Shown: piece after piece, positions 19,705 to 27,231 of the stretch
Layout: the number at the start of each line of letters is the position of its first letter
Numbering within the stretch: position 1 is the first letter of the stretch
Virus record (IMG/VR): IMGVR_UViG_3300036800_000076
Coordinates: 1 to 33,960 of that record
Strand: one strand, 5' to 3'
DNA from: a virus
Length of the DNA: 33,960 nucleotides
The notes under the pieces: model-generated
Databases searched by the model: none
Seen by the model: the letters and a program-made list of their open reading frames with translations, nothing else
What the model was told of the DNA's origin: nothing
Translations under genes and position numbers: made by a program

Positions 19705-20602
19705 GTTCGCGACCCCGGCGACGCCGGGCCGGGCGAACCTGACTGAGGGCATCGCGCTGACGGCGGTGCTGCTGAACTTCCGCACCTCGGCGGGCCCGGG
19801 CCTGATGCCGTGGCAGCACGAGGTGAACGCGGTGGCGACGGAGCTGAAGCCGGACGGCCGGTTCGCTTACCGGCAGGTGGTGCTGGAGGTGATGCGGCAG
19901 CAGGGCAAGAGCGTTGACCTGCTGTCGATGATGATCGCGCGGGGCCTGCGGCGGCCGGGCACGCAGATCGCGTACACCGCGCAGACGAGGCTGGACGCGC
20001 GGCACAGGCTGCTGGACGTGTGGTGGCCGCGGATTCAGGCGAGCAAGCTTGCGCCGCTGATCGGCGTCCGCAAGGGCTCGGGCAGCGAGGCGCTGGTGTT
20101 CGCGAACGGGTCGCTGCTGGGCCTCGTGAGCAACACGCAGACCTCGGGTCACGGCGACAACCTGGACCTGGGCGTGATCGACGAGGCGTGGGCGCAGCAG
20201 GACGACCACCTTGAGCAGGCGATGCGCCCGGCGATGATGACGCGGGACGCCCAGTTGTGGGTGGTGTCCGCGGCGGGCACGGAGAAGTCCTCGTACTTCA
20301 AGGGCAAGGTCACCGACGGCCGGGCGCGCGCTGAGATGGGCGTGACCTCGGACGGGTGCTATATCGGCTACTCGTTCGCCGACGACGAGGACCCGGCGGA
20401 CCCGGTGACGTGGCGGCGGCGGATGCCGGCGCTGGGCATCACGGTGAGCGAGGAGACGGTGGCGACGGATCTCGGGCTAATGGATTTGAGCGAGTTTCGC
20501 CGCGCGTACGGTTGCCAATGGCCGGAAGTCGCCAAGCCTGGCTGGGGTGTCATCGGCGAGGACGCGTGGGGCGCGTCGGCGGCTCAGGGCGGCCTGTTGT
20601 GA
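19664..20602 (+). CDS. terL: terminase large subunit, ATPase part
   Basis: 312 residues from ATG 19664, overlapping TerS by 41 bases. LMPWQHEV is the usual TerL adenine-binding region. EVMRQQGKSVDLL is the Walker A variant (Arg78 to Ser83, Lys82), and LGVIDEAW the Walker B with Asp173-Glu174. TSGHGDNLDL precedes it as in other actinophage terminases. The product stops at the point (VIGEDAWGASAAQGGLL) where full-length TerL proteins of about 500 residues continue into the nuclease domain. That domain is encoded separately at 20784-21290. This part would power DNA translocation into the head. Confidence 0.85.
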   Translation: MLTSRDCSAPCRPRFATPATPGRANLTEGIALTAVLLNFRTSAGPGLMPWQHEVNAVATELKPDGRFAYRQVVLEVMRQQGKSVDLLSMMIARGLRRPGTQIAYTAQTRLDARHRLLDVWWPRIQASKLAPLIGVRKGSGSEALVFANGSLLGLVSNTQTSGHGDNLDLGVIDEAWAQQDDHLEQAMRPAMMTRDAQLWVVSAAGTEKSSYFKGKVTDGRARAEMGVTSDGCYIGYSFADDEDPADPVTWRRRMPALGITVSEETVATDLGLMDLSEFRRAYGCQWPEVAKPGWGVIGEDAWGASAAQGGLL

Positions 20603-20787
20603 GCGAGTGGCTGGGCATCCGCGCGGAGGCGTGGTGGAAGCTGGAGAAGCTTTCCGGGCGGCTATGGGACCGGGTGTGCAGGGACGGCGTTAGCTGCTGG
20701 CTGGACTGGCTGCCGTCGTTTGCGTACCGGCACCGCAAGGAAGCCGAGCGGGCGCACTACCTGCGGAAGTACGGCGTCCCGCTGTGA
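20599..20787 (+). CDS. small tryptophan-rich protein inserted between TerL halves
   Basis: 62 residues from GTG 20599 (GTGA overlap) to 20787 (GTGA overlap with the nuclease gene). Rich in Trp and basic residues: GIRAEAWWKLEKLSGRLWDR, then CWLDWLPSFAYRHRKEAERA. No family is recognised. It lies exactly between the ATPase and nuclease parts of the terminase, and might be a linker protein that bridges the two, or an unrelated insert. Confidence 0.6.
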   Translation: MSEWLGIRAEAWWKLEKLSGRLWDRVCRDGVSCWLDWLPSFAYRHRKEAERAHYLRKYGVPL

Positions 20788-21290
20788 GCGGCGAGGTCGC
20801 GGCCGGCGTGGCGATCAGCGAGGACCGGAAGGTCGCGTCGGTGGTCGCGGCGGGCCGCAGCACGTCGGGGAAGGTGCTGGTCGACCTGTCGCCGTACTAC
20901 GGTCACCCGCGCGGCGTGGTGGCGGCCCTGGCGGAGCTGTACGCGAAGCATGACCCGGTGGCGGTGGTGGTGAACGCGAAGGCGCAGTCGGGGACGCTGG
21001 TGGAGCCGCTGAAGAGCGCGGGGATCATCGCGGTGCTGCCGTCGGCGGAGGACGTCGCGGTCGCGCACGGCCAGTTCCTGGACCTGGTGAACGACGGTGG
21101 CCTGGAGCATCTAGACCAGCCGCCGCTTACCGCGGCGGTGCGGTCGGCTCAGCAGCGGGACCTGGCGGGCGCGCAGGCGTGGGACCCGAAGGTGGCCGTC
21201 GACCAGGGGCCGCTGGTGGCGGCGACACTGGCGGTCTGGGCGTTCCTGCGCTGGGAAGAGCTGGCCACGCCGGGCGTCTGGCAGATCTGA
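20784..21290 (+). CDS. terminase large subunit, RNase H-like nuclease part
   Basis: 168 residues from GTG 20784. The order of elements is that of the TerL C-terminal nuclease: a first strand with SEDR (GVAISEDRKVASVVAAG), VAVVVNAKAQSGTLVEPLKS as the central strand and helix, and LDQPPLTAAVRSAQQRDL followed by VAVDQGPLVAATLAVWAF at the end. Compared with most TerL nucleases (V-D-x-S-x-D-R and V-V-D-x), Ala10 and Asn64 stand where two catalytic aspartates are usually found; Asp140 is kept. Activity is therefore uncertain. Normally fused to the ATPase, here a separate gene. Confidence 0.75.
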   Translation: MSGEVAAGVAISEDRKVASVVAAGRSTSGKVLVDLSPYYGHPRGVVAALAELYAKHDPVAVVVNAKAQSGTLVEPLKSAGIIAVLPSAEDVAVAHGQFLDLVNDGGLEHLDQPPLTAAVRSAQQRDLAGAQAWDPKVAVDQGPLVAATLAVWAFLRWEELATPGVWQI

Positions 21291-21349
21291 GGGCCGGCCC
21301 GTACGGATTGCAAGTCCCGCGTGCACCTTCAGGTCCAGGCCGGCCCGTA
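21291..21349 (+). repeat. 9-bp inverted repeat with 12-bp direct repeat after terminase
   Basis: GGGCCGGCC (21291-21299) can pair with GGCCGGCCC (21338-21346), enclosing 38 bases. Because the arms are themselves near-palindromic, GGCCGGCCCGTA also occurs as a direct repeat (21292-21303 and 21338-21349). It starts one base after the nuclease stop and ends before a strong AGAGGAGA site. It may be a terminator or an mRNA processing structure. Confidence 0.5.
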
Positions 21350-21370
21350 ACTCAGTTTAGAGGAGATGAC

Positions 21371-21589
21371 ATGCGCCTGTCCGTGGTCCTCCTGCTGCTC
21401 TCCCTGGCCGGGGTGCTGGGCGGCGGCGCGCTGATCGGCCTGCCGGCGCTGGGCGGCTGCCTGATCTTCGACAGCCTCGCGGCGGCCGTGTACGCGCTGC
21501 TGCGCGAGTACGGGGACCGGGCGCGCCCGTCGGTGCACGAGGTCCCGACGGTGGCGAGCATCCTTGAGCGGGCCCGGGGCGCGGCGTGA
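21371..21589 (+). CDS. small membrane protein before portal
   Basis: 72 residues from ATG 21371 with AGAGGAGA 7 bases ahead. Two hydrophobic segments: RLSVVLLLLSLAGVLGGGAL, then GGCLIFDSLAAAVYALL; the end is soluble (VPTVASILERARG). A first helix with this composition could also act as a signal anchor. Function unknown. Confidence 0.65.
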   Translation: MRLSVVLLLLSLAGVLGGGALIGLPALGGCLIFDSLAAAVYALLREYGDRARPSVHEVPTVASILERARGAA

Positions 21590-21831
21590 GCGAGGACGCG
21601 GAGTACGGCCTGATCCTGGCCTTCGACACTGACGAGCCCGAGTTCACGCGCGGATTCGAGGCTGGTCAGCTCTGGGAGCGGCTGGAACGCGACGGCTACG
21701 CCGGACAGCTGATCCACGCTGAGAACGCCGAGATGGTCATGCGCATGGCTGAGAGCAAGGACCTCGTATTCACGGCCAAGGATGTCGGCGACGGCTGGAT
21801 GCAGGTCGCTGTTGGGCGTGAGCCTGAGTGA
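21586..21831 (+). CDS. conserved small phage/actinobacterial protein
   Basis: 81 residues from GTG 21586 (GTGA overlap). YGLILAFDTDEPEFTRGFEA, then GQLWERLERDGY, and NAEMVMRMAES match a small conserved protein with the signature L-A-F-D-T-D-x-x-x-F-x-x-G-F-x-x-G-x-L-W. It is soluble and alpha/beta. The function of the family is unknown to me. Its stop overlaps the portal start. Confidence 0.72.
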   Translation: MSEDAEYGLILAFDTDEPEFTRGFEAGQLWERLERDGYAGQLIHAENAEMVMRMAESKDLVFTAKDVGDGWMQVAVGREPE

Positions 21832-23255
21832 GGCTGCTTGACCGGCTGATCCGGCGGGACGCGGGCTACTGGGAGGGGCAGGCCAGCGGCGCGGCGGTCC
21901 TGACCAGCAGCTACGGCAGCCCGGACCGGGAGGCGGTGCTGCCGCAGCTCGCGGGCTGGGCACAGCAGGTCAACGGGTCGGACTCCCCGGTGTTCTCCGC
22001 GATCCTGGTGCGGATGATGCTGCTGGCCGAGGCGCAGTTCCAGTTCCAGGCCAAGGACGACAAGCACCTGTACGGGAACCAGTCGCTGAAGGCGCTCGAG
22101 CACCCGTTCGGCCCCGGGTCGACCAGCGGTGAGCTCATCGCCCGGATGGAACAGGACGGCTCGATAGCGGGCAACGCCTACATCTGGAGCACCCCGGACG
22201 CCGACGCGCCGCTGGTGCGGCTGCGGCCGGACTGGGTCACGATCGTCTCCGAGCTCGTCCCGGTCGACGGCGGCGGCAGCTACCGGCGGAAGGTCGGCTA
22301 CTGGCACCAGCCGCCGCAGGGAACCGCTGGCCACGGCGCGCCGTTCATGGCGCCGGCGGCCGAGGTCGCCCACTGGCACCCGATCCCCGACCCGGCCGCG
22401 GACTTCCGGGGCATGAGCTGGCTCACCCCGGTGATGCGGGACATCCAGGGCGACGACGCGATGACCAGGTACAAGGTCAGGTATCTCCAGAACAACGCAA
22501 CGCCCAACATTGTCATCAAGTACGCCCAGAAGCTGCAGCCCGCCACGCTGGACAGCATCCGGGACCGGATGACGGCCCGGTACGGCGGCCCGGACAACGC
22601 GGGCAAGACCCTGGTCCTGGACCAGGGCGCCGACCTGACGCTGGCCGGGAACAGCCTGTCGCAGATGGACTTCAGCAACGTCTCCGTCGAGGGCGTGCAG
22701 CGGATCCTCGCGCCGTCCGGCGTGCCGGGGCTGCTGATCGGCCTGGAGAGCATCAAGGGCGCGGGCAAGTCGTACGAGGAGGTCATCCGCCGGTTCGCGG
22801 ACCTGACGCTGCGGCCGCTGTGGCGGTCGATGTGCGCGGCGCTCGAGGAGCTCGTCCCGGACGTGCCGGCCGGGTCGCAGCTGTGGTACGACACCGGGGC
22901 GATCGCGGCGCTGCAGGAGGGCGAGCAGGTCCGGGCGCAGGTCTCCCTGATCCGGGCGCAGGCGCTGCTGGCGCTGCGGCAGGCGGGCTACGACCAGATG
23001 TCGGCGGTCGCGGCGGTCGGCGCCGGGGACATGTCGCAGCTGAAGGTGTCGGATGCCCCGGCGCCGCCGCCGGCCGGGAACGTGCAGCACCTGCTGCCGC
23101 AGACGCCGCCGGGGATAACGGCCGCCCCGCTGCCGCCGTCGACGCCGCGGCTGCCGACCGGGTCGGTGTCGCCGGGTGACGGCGGGAACGGGACGCGGCC
23201 GGTGCCGGTGGCGTCTGCGGCGCGGCGGGCGCTGAACGGAGCCGATCATGGCTAA
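21828..23255 (+). CDS. HK97-type portal protein
   Basis: 475 residues from GTG 21828. The course of the chain is that of SPP1/HK97-like portals in actinophages: RLLDRLIRRDAGYW start, SDSPVFSAILVRMMLLAEAQ, AGNAYIWSTPD, a WHPIPDPAADFRGMSWLTPV block, QNNATPNIVIKY, a LAGNSLSQMDF strand, then GVPGLLIGLESIKG and SYEEVIRRFADLTLRPLW. The portal forms the dodecameric ring at one head vertex through which DNA enters and leaves. The C-terminal 70 residues are Pro-rich and variable. The gene follows terminase and precedes protease, as expected. Confidence 0.88.
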   Translation: MRLLDRLIRRDAGYWEGQASGAAVLTSSYGSPDREAVLPQLAGWAQQVNGSDSPVFSAILVRMMLLAEAQFQFQAKDDKHLYGNQSLKALEHPFGPGSTSGELIARMEQDGSIAGNAYIWSTPDADAPLVRLRPDWVTIVSELVPVDGGGSYRRKVGYWHQPPQGTAGHGAPFMAPAAEVAHWHPIPDPAADFRGMSWLTPVMRDIQGDDAMTRYKVRYLQNNATPNIVIKYAQKLQPATLDSIRDRMTARYGGPDNAGKTLVLDQGADLTLAGNSLSQMDFSNVSVEGVQRILAPSGVPGLLIGLESIKGAGKSYEEVIRRFADLTLRPLWRSMCAALEELVPDVPAGSQLWYDTGAIAALQEGEQVRAQVSLIRAQALLALRQAGYDQMSAVAAVGAGDMSQLKVSDAPAPPPAGNVQHLLPQTPPGITAAPLPPSTPRLPTGSVSPGDGGNGTRPVPVASAARRALNGADHG

Positions 23256-23266
23256 ACATGCCTGGG

Positions 23267-23920
23267 TCACTGAAACGGGCGACGCTCCAGGTAGTCACTG
23301 AACCGGCTGGCCAGAACTGGCCGGGCTTCGACGCGGCCGAGGATCAGGTTGCAGACCGCGCACAGCATCCCCCGGATGCACTTCTTGCACGCCCGCTTCG
23401 GACCGCAGCACGAGTGATCATGGTCGATCGCTAGGCGGATAGTGCCGTTCTGCCCACAGAGGGCACAGCGACCCTGCTGACTCTCGCGCAGCCACTCCCA
23501 CTCGGCGGCGGTGATGCCATACAGGGCCTTGATCGTGCGCCAGCGACTGCAGTCGAGACAGTTCGACGTCTTGCCCCGCGAGCGCCGGGGATCGACGCTG
23601 AATTTGCTCCAGGGTTTCCATTCACCGCAGGTGAGGCAGATTCGCCCGGTGTCCGACTCCTGTGAGCGCCAGCGCCGTCCGGCAATAACCGCCTCTCGCC
23701 CCGCGCGGTTGATCTGATTCCACGGGGTGCAACTCAGACAGGTCGTTTTGCCTTGGAGAAGGTTGCTCAGCCACTTCACGACGACGGTGCCGCATCCCGT
23801 GCATCTGCACTCAAAGCGCCGGTTGTAACCAGACCGCTCGACCTCGCGGATCACTACCAGAGTGGCGAAGGTAGTACCCGGTGGGACTGCCCTTGGCGGC
23901 TGTCCGCGTCCTTTCGGCAT
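23267..23920 (-). CDS. endonuclease VII-type HNH homing endonuclease (minus strand)
   Basis: 217 residues on the minus strand. The N-terminal 65 residues carry a zinc-knuckle domain (FECRCTGCG, then TTCLSC) often joined to phage homing nucleases. Two CxxC pairs follow (CLTC, CLDC). Residues 134-200 are the nuclease: YGITAAEWEWLRESQQGRC, CALC (Cys152, Cys155), AIDHDH (Asp166 to His169), RGMLCAVCN (Cys187, Cys190, Asn191). This is the recombination endonuclease VII/HNH layout. It stands alone and antisense between portal and protease genes, typical of a free-standing homing endonuclease. Upstream on its strand GTTAATAT could act as its own -10. Confidence 0.82.
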   Translation of the reverse strand: MPKGRGQPPRAVPPGTTFATLVVIREVERSGYNRRFECRCTGCGTVVVKWLSNLLQGKTTCLSCTPWNQINRAGREAVIAGRRWRSQESDTGRICLTCGEWKPWSKFSVDPRRSRGKTSNCLDCSRWRTIKALYGITAAEWEWLRESQQGRCALCGQNGTIRLAIDHDHSCCGPKRACKKCIRGMLCAVCNLILGRVEARPVLASRFSDYLERRPFQ

Positions 23921-23953
23921 GGACTGATATTAACACAGCGAGAGATGGGCGAC

Positions 23954-25027
23954 ATGGCTGAAATGAGCAGCTCGGCGGTCAATGACCTGCCCGACTCCGA
24001 CTTTGCCTACATCGAGCCCGGCGGCACGAAAGACGCGTCCGGGAAGACCATCCCGCGAAGCAAGCGGCATTTTCCGGTGCACGACAAGACGCACGTGCAG
24101 AACGCCCTGTCCCGCGCGCCGCAGTCACCGTTCGGCGACAAGGCCATGCCGAAGATCAAGGCCAGGGCCAAGAAGTTCGGAGTCGACGTGAGCGACGACA
24201 GCAGCGCGAGCCGGGAGGAATCCTGGGCTCCCCTCTCCTTCCGGCGCGACTTCCCGCTGCAAGACATCTCCATCCGCGCCGGGGGCGACGGCCGCACCGT
24301 GACCGCGTACGCCACGGTGTTCGACACGCCTGTTCCGATCCACGACCAGCAGGGCGACTACATCGAGGTCATCGAGCGGCATGCCTTCGACCGGATCCTG
24401 CCGAAGCTGCAGCCGCAGGGCGACCGGAAGGCGTGGCGCTGCGGCGTCTTCTACAACCACGGCATGACCCTCCACGCGACGCCCAGCGACCGGAACTCGG
24501 TGCCGATCGGCGTCCCGCTGGAGATCGCCGCGGACGCCCACGGACTGAAGACCGTCACCCGCTTCCACCGCGGCGAGCTTGCCGACCAGATCCTTGAGGC
24601 GATCAAGGAGGGCTCACTGGGGGCCTACTCGTTCTCGGGCAGGTTCGACCGGTCGCAGCCTGATGTTCCGCGCGGGGGCTTCCGCCCCGACCGCTACGGC
24701 AACCTGCCGACGGTGCGGCGCTCGGAGTCGACACTGCGGGAGTACGGTCCTACGCCGTTCCCTGCCTACCAGGACGCGGTGATCACCGGCGTGCGCGCCG
24801 AGAAGATCGCCGAGCAGCTCCAGTACATCACTGAGCTGATCCGCAGCGGCGCTCCGCTGGACTCGCCGCAGTTCCACGGCGCTCCCCCCGATGGGGACTC
24901 GCTGACCGACGACTTGCTCGGCCCGGAAGTTGAGGGCGAAGAAGAGCACTCGGCCCGGTATCACCAGCACGCCCTCTACCTGCTGCGCGCCCAAGAGCAG
25001 CGGGAAAAGGCCGGGCTGGCCTGGTAA
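23954..25027 (+). CDS. HK97-family (S78) prohead protease with N-terminal extension
   Basis: 357 residues from ATG 23954 (ATG 23945 is an alternative). Residues 1-80 form a separate domain common in actinophage and actinobacterial proteins (SDFAYIEPGG, PRSKRHFPVHDKTHVQNAL and a KIKARAKKFG helix). Residues about 97-290 are the protease: YATVFDTPVPI, FYNHG with catalytic His169, a PIGVPLEIAADAHGLKT strand pair, and EGSLGAYSFSGRF with catalytic Ser226. It cleaves capsid scaffold domains during head maturation. The minus-strand HNH gene now lies between it and the portal gene. Confidence 0.82.
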   Translation: MAEMSSSAVNDLPDSDFAYIEPGGTKDASGKTIPRSKRHFPVHDKTHVQNALSRAPQSPFGDKAMPKIKARAKKFGVDVSDDSSASREESWAPLSFRRDFPLQDISIRAGGDGRTVTAYATVFDTPVPIHDQQGDYIEVIERHAFDRILPKLQPQGDRKAWRCGVFYNHGMTLHATPSDRNSVPIGVPLEIAADAHGLKTVTRFHRGELADQILEAIKEGSLGAYSFSGRFDRSQPDVPRGGFRPDRYGNLPTVRRSESTLREYGPTPFPAYQDAVITGVRAEKIAEQLQYITELIRSGAPLDSPQFHGAPPDGDSLTDDLLGPEVEGEEEHSARYHQHALYLLRAQEQREKAGLAW

Positions 25028-25052
25028 CCAGACCGAAAGCGAGGCGGTCGCG

Positions 25053-26471
25053 ATGACCGCGCTAGACGACAAGCTTTCCGAGCAGGCCCGCATCACCGCG
25101 GAACTGCGGCGGATGGAGACCGACGAGGAGACCACCGAGGAAAACGACGGTGACCTGCGGGACACCCTCATCAAGCGGTGGAAGAAGCTCGACGAGGAGT
25201 GCAAGCCGATCATCGCCCGGATGCAGGAGATCCAGCAGATCACCCGCACCGCTGCCGACGAGTCCAACCTCGAGCGGCCCGCCGGCGATGACGGCACCTC
25301 GGCATCCAGGTTCGGGTCCCCTGACCTGGTGACCCGCACCGTCCGGGATCCCTACGACGGCATCGAGATGATCCGCAACGAGCGGCAGATCCTCATGCCC
25401 CGGGCTGAGATCAGGGGCCGGGCGCTCGACGCGGTCGAGCTGGAGGCCAGGCGGGGGAACCTGTCCCACGACTACGCCGAGGCCGCCACCGTCAAGGCGC
25501 AGGCCAACGCGGGCATCGCCCGGCACATGCTGCTCTACGGGTCGCAGGAATACCAGGAGGCGTTCCGCGAGTACACCGAGGACCCGGAGCACGTCAGCGA
25601 GGCCAGCCGTGCCGTGCTTACCCTGTCTACCGGCTCGGTGATGCTCCCGTTCGTGCTTGACCCCACCATCGTCCTGACGAACACGGGTTCGGCTAATCCC
25701 TGGCGGCGCATCGCCAACGTCAAGCAGACCACGTCCAACACGTGGAACGGCGTGACATCCGCGGGCGTCAACGCGGCGTGGCTCACTGAAGGCACGATGA
25801 CCACCGACTCCACGCCCTCCCTGTCCAACATCGTGGTGACGCCGCAGAAGGCCGCAGCCTGGGTGTACGGCAGCTATGAGCTGCTGGAAGACAGTGACTT
25901 CGGCCAGCAGCTCCCCCGGCTCCTCGCCGACGCGAAGGACCGGATCGAGGAGAACGCGTTCGCCGTCGGCGCGGGCACCGGCGGCGTCCCCCAGGGCGTC
26001 CTTACCGGGGCGACCACCGTTGTCACCACGGCGACCACGCTGACCGTGGCGGTCGGTGACGTCTACGCGGTGCAGGGCGCGCTGCCGCCCCGGTTCCGCA
26101 ACGCCCCGGGCGCGGCGTGGGCCGCGAACGTCGCGATCATCAACTCGTTCCGCCAGCTCGACACCGCGGGCGGCGCGTCGTTCTGGACGAACCTCGGCAA
26201 GGGGCAGCCGGAAACCCTGCTCGGTGCCCCGATCTACGAGTCCTCGTCCATGTCCGGGACCAAGGCCGTCGGCTCACTCGAAGCCGTGTTCGGGGACTTC
26301 GGCCAGTTCTACGTGGTCGACCGGGTTGGCGTGAGCCTTATCTATGAGCCCCTCGTCAAGGGCATCACCACTCCCTACCTGCCGGCTGGTGAGGCCGGAT
26401 GGTTCATGTTCTGGCGAACTGGATCGACCGTCGCAGTTCCCGGGGCGTTTCGGGTGATGAAGGGCCTCTAG
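25053..26471 (+). CDS. HK97-fold major capsid protein
   Basis: 472 residues from ATG 25053 (25 bases after the protease). Residues 1-70 are a charged coiled coil with EQARITAELRRMETDEE, the delta/scaffold domain expected to be removed by the upstream protease. The shell part includes LTLSTGSVMLPFVLDPTIVL, NPWRRIANVKQ, WLTEGTMTTDSTPSLS, KAAAWVYGSYELLEDSDFGQ, ENAFAVGAGTGGVPQGVL and FYVVDRVGVSLIYEPLVKG, all in the order of actinophage HK97-fold capsids. It builds the icosahedral head. Confidence 0.88.
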   Translation: MTALDDKLSEQARITAELRRMETDEETTEENDGDLRDTLIKRWKKLDEECKPIIARMQEIQQITRTAADESNLERPAGDDGTSASRFGSPDLVTRTVRDPYDGIEMIRNERQILMPRAEIRGRALDAVELEARRGNLSHDYAEAATVKAQANAGIARHMLLYGSQEYQEAFREYTEDPEHVSEASRAVLTLSTGSVMLPFVLDPTIVLTNTGSANPWRRIANVKQTTSNTWNGVTSAGVNAAWLTEGTMTTDSTPSLSNIVVTPQKAAAWVYGSYELLEDSDFGQQLPRLLADAKDRIEENAFAVGAGTGGVPQGVLTGATTVVTTATTLTVAVGDVYAVQGALPPRFRNAPGAAWAANVAIINSFRQLDTAGGASFWTNLGKGQPETLLGAPIYESSSMSGTKAVGSLEAVFGDFGQFYVVDRVGVSLIYEPLVKGITTPYLPAGEAGWFMFWRTGSTVAVPGAFRVMKGL

Positions 26472-26545
26472 TCTGAGCAGGCGTTTCCTCTGTAATTTGG
26501 TTTATGTTCTGCTAGACTGCAGGGGAACGCCCGGACAGCAAAGGA

Positions 26546-26602
26546 CCCCGGCGGATGGGTCAGCATCCCCGGGGCATGGCCGGGCACTCGCGGAGGAGTG
26601 CC
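26546..26602 (+). promoter_or_regulatory. two hairpins in the leader of the HNH gene, one hiding its ribosome-binding site
   Basis: Hairpin 1: 26546-26551 with 26569-26574 and, after one bulged base, 26553-26557 with 26564-26568; 11 pairs, 6-base loop. Hairpin 2: GGCACTC (26583-26589) with GAGTGCC (26596-26602), loop GCGGAG. The GGAGGAG site (26592-26598) lies in the loop and right arm of hairpin 2. The AT-rich stretch at 26490-26517 just upstream may hold a promoter, but its boxes are poor. Confidence 0.6.
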
Positions 26603-26605
26603 GAC

Positions 26606-27229
26606 ATGGCAGATCGTACGTGCTCAGTGGAAGGCTGCACTACCAAGGTCCAGGCCCGCGGGATGTGCGGCAGGCACTACCAGCATGACCGGGCTGTCCG
26701 CAACGGTGCCAAGCAGTGCCGTCGGGCGGGTTGTACCCGGCTGGCGATCCTGGACGGCCTCTGCCGCCCGCATTACATGAAGCGCCGCCGTCTCGACACG
26801 GAAAAGGAACTCCGCGACGGGCGACAGTGCAGCGTGGACGGCTGCAACCGGCCGTACGACACCAATGGCCTCTGCCACCTCCACTACCAGCGCCAGCGGA
26901 AAACAGGCGAGACCGGCCCGGTCGCCCTACTCCGCGCCGTCAACGGCACCGGCTACACAACCAAGGCCGGCTACCGCATCCTCTGGCGCGATGGCCAGCG
27001 CGTCTCCGAGCACACGGTGATCATGGAAGAAGTCCTCGGCCGCCGCCTGGTGACACCAGAGAACGTGCACCATAAGAACGGCATCAAGCACGATAACGAC
27101 CCGGGCAACCTGGAGCTGTGGCTGAAGATGCAGCCGTCGGGCCAGCGGGTCGAAGACCTGATGAAGTACATCGCCGAGTACCACGCGGACGCTATGCGGC
27201 GCCTGCTGGACAGCAGAAGGGCAGGCTGA
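26606..27229 (+). CDS. HNH homing endonuclease with three zinc-knuckle repeats
   Basis: 207 residues from ATG 26606 (GGAGGAG 7 bases upstream). Three tandem C-x4-C-x9-C-x2-H repeats begin at Cys6, Cys38 and Cys75, a likely DNA-recognition array. Residues 130-172 are an HNH_3-type nuclease: RVSEHTVIMEEVLGRRL (His136) and ENVHHKNGIKHDNDPGNLEL (His155, His156, Asn158). It lies between the capsid gene and the next structural gene and has its own leader with hairpins, typical of a free-standing phage homing endonuclease. The knuckle repeat is nearly the same as the whole protein at 10836-10934. Confidence 0.83.
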   Translation: MADRTCSVEGCTTKVQARGMCGRHYQHDRAVRNGAKQCRRAGCTRLAILDGLCRPHYMKRRRLDTEKELRDGRQCSVDGCNRPYDTNGLCHLHYQRQRKTGETGPVALLRAVNGTGYTTKAGYRILWRDGQRVSEHTVIMEEVLGRRLVTPENVHHKNGIKHDNDPGNLELWLKMQPSGQRVEDLMKYIAEYHADAMRRLLDSRRAG

Positions 27230-27231
27230 CC

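Noticed and set aside
20599-20787. Intein or group I intron splitting the terminase
   Set aside because: The insert is only about 180 bases, has its own start and stop codons in 4-base overlaps, and shows no intein splice motifs or nuclease domain.
21301-21340. tRNA-like T-arm (GGATTGCAAGTCC) within the terminase-portal gap
   Set aside because: The loop does not match the T-loop consensus, and no D-arm, anticodon arm or acceptor stem can be placed around it. No tRNA was found elsewhere.
21696-23270. 524-codon minus-strand open frame opposite the portal gene
   Set aside because: The portal protein on the other strand is clear; the antisense product is low-complexity Arg/Val/Leu without motifs.
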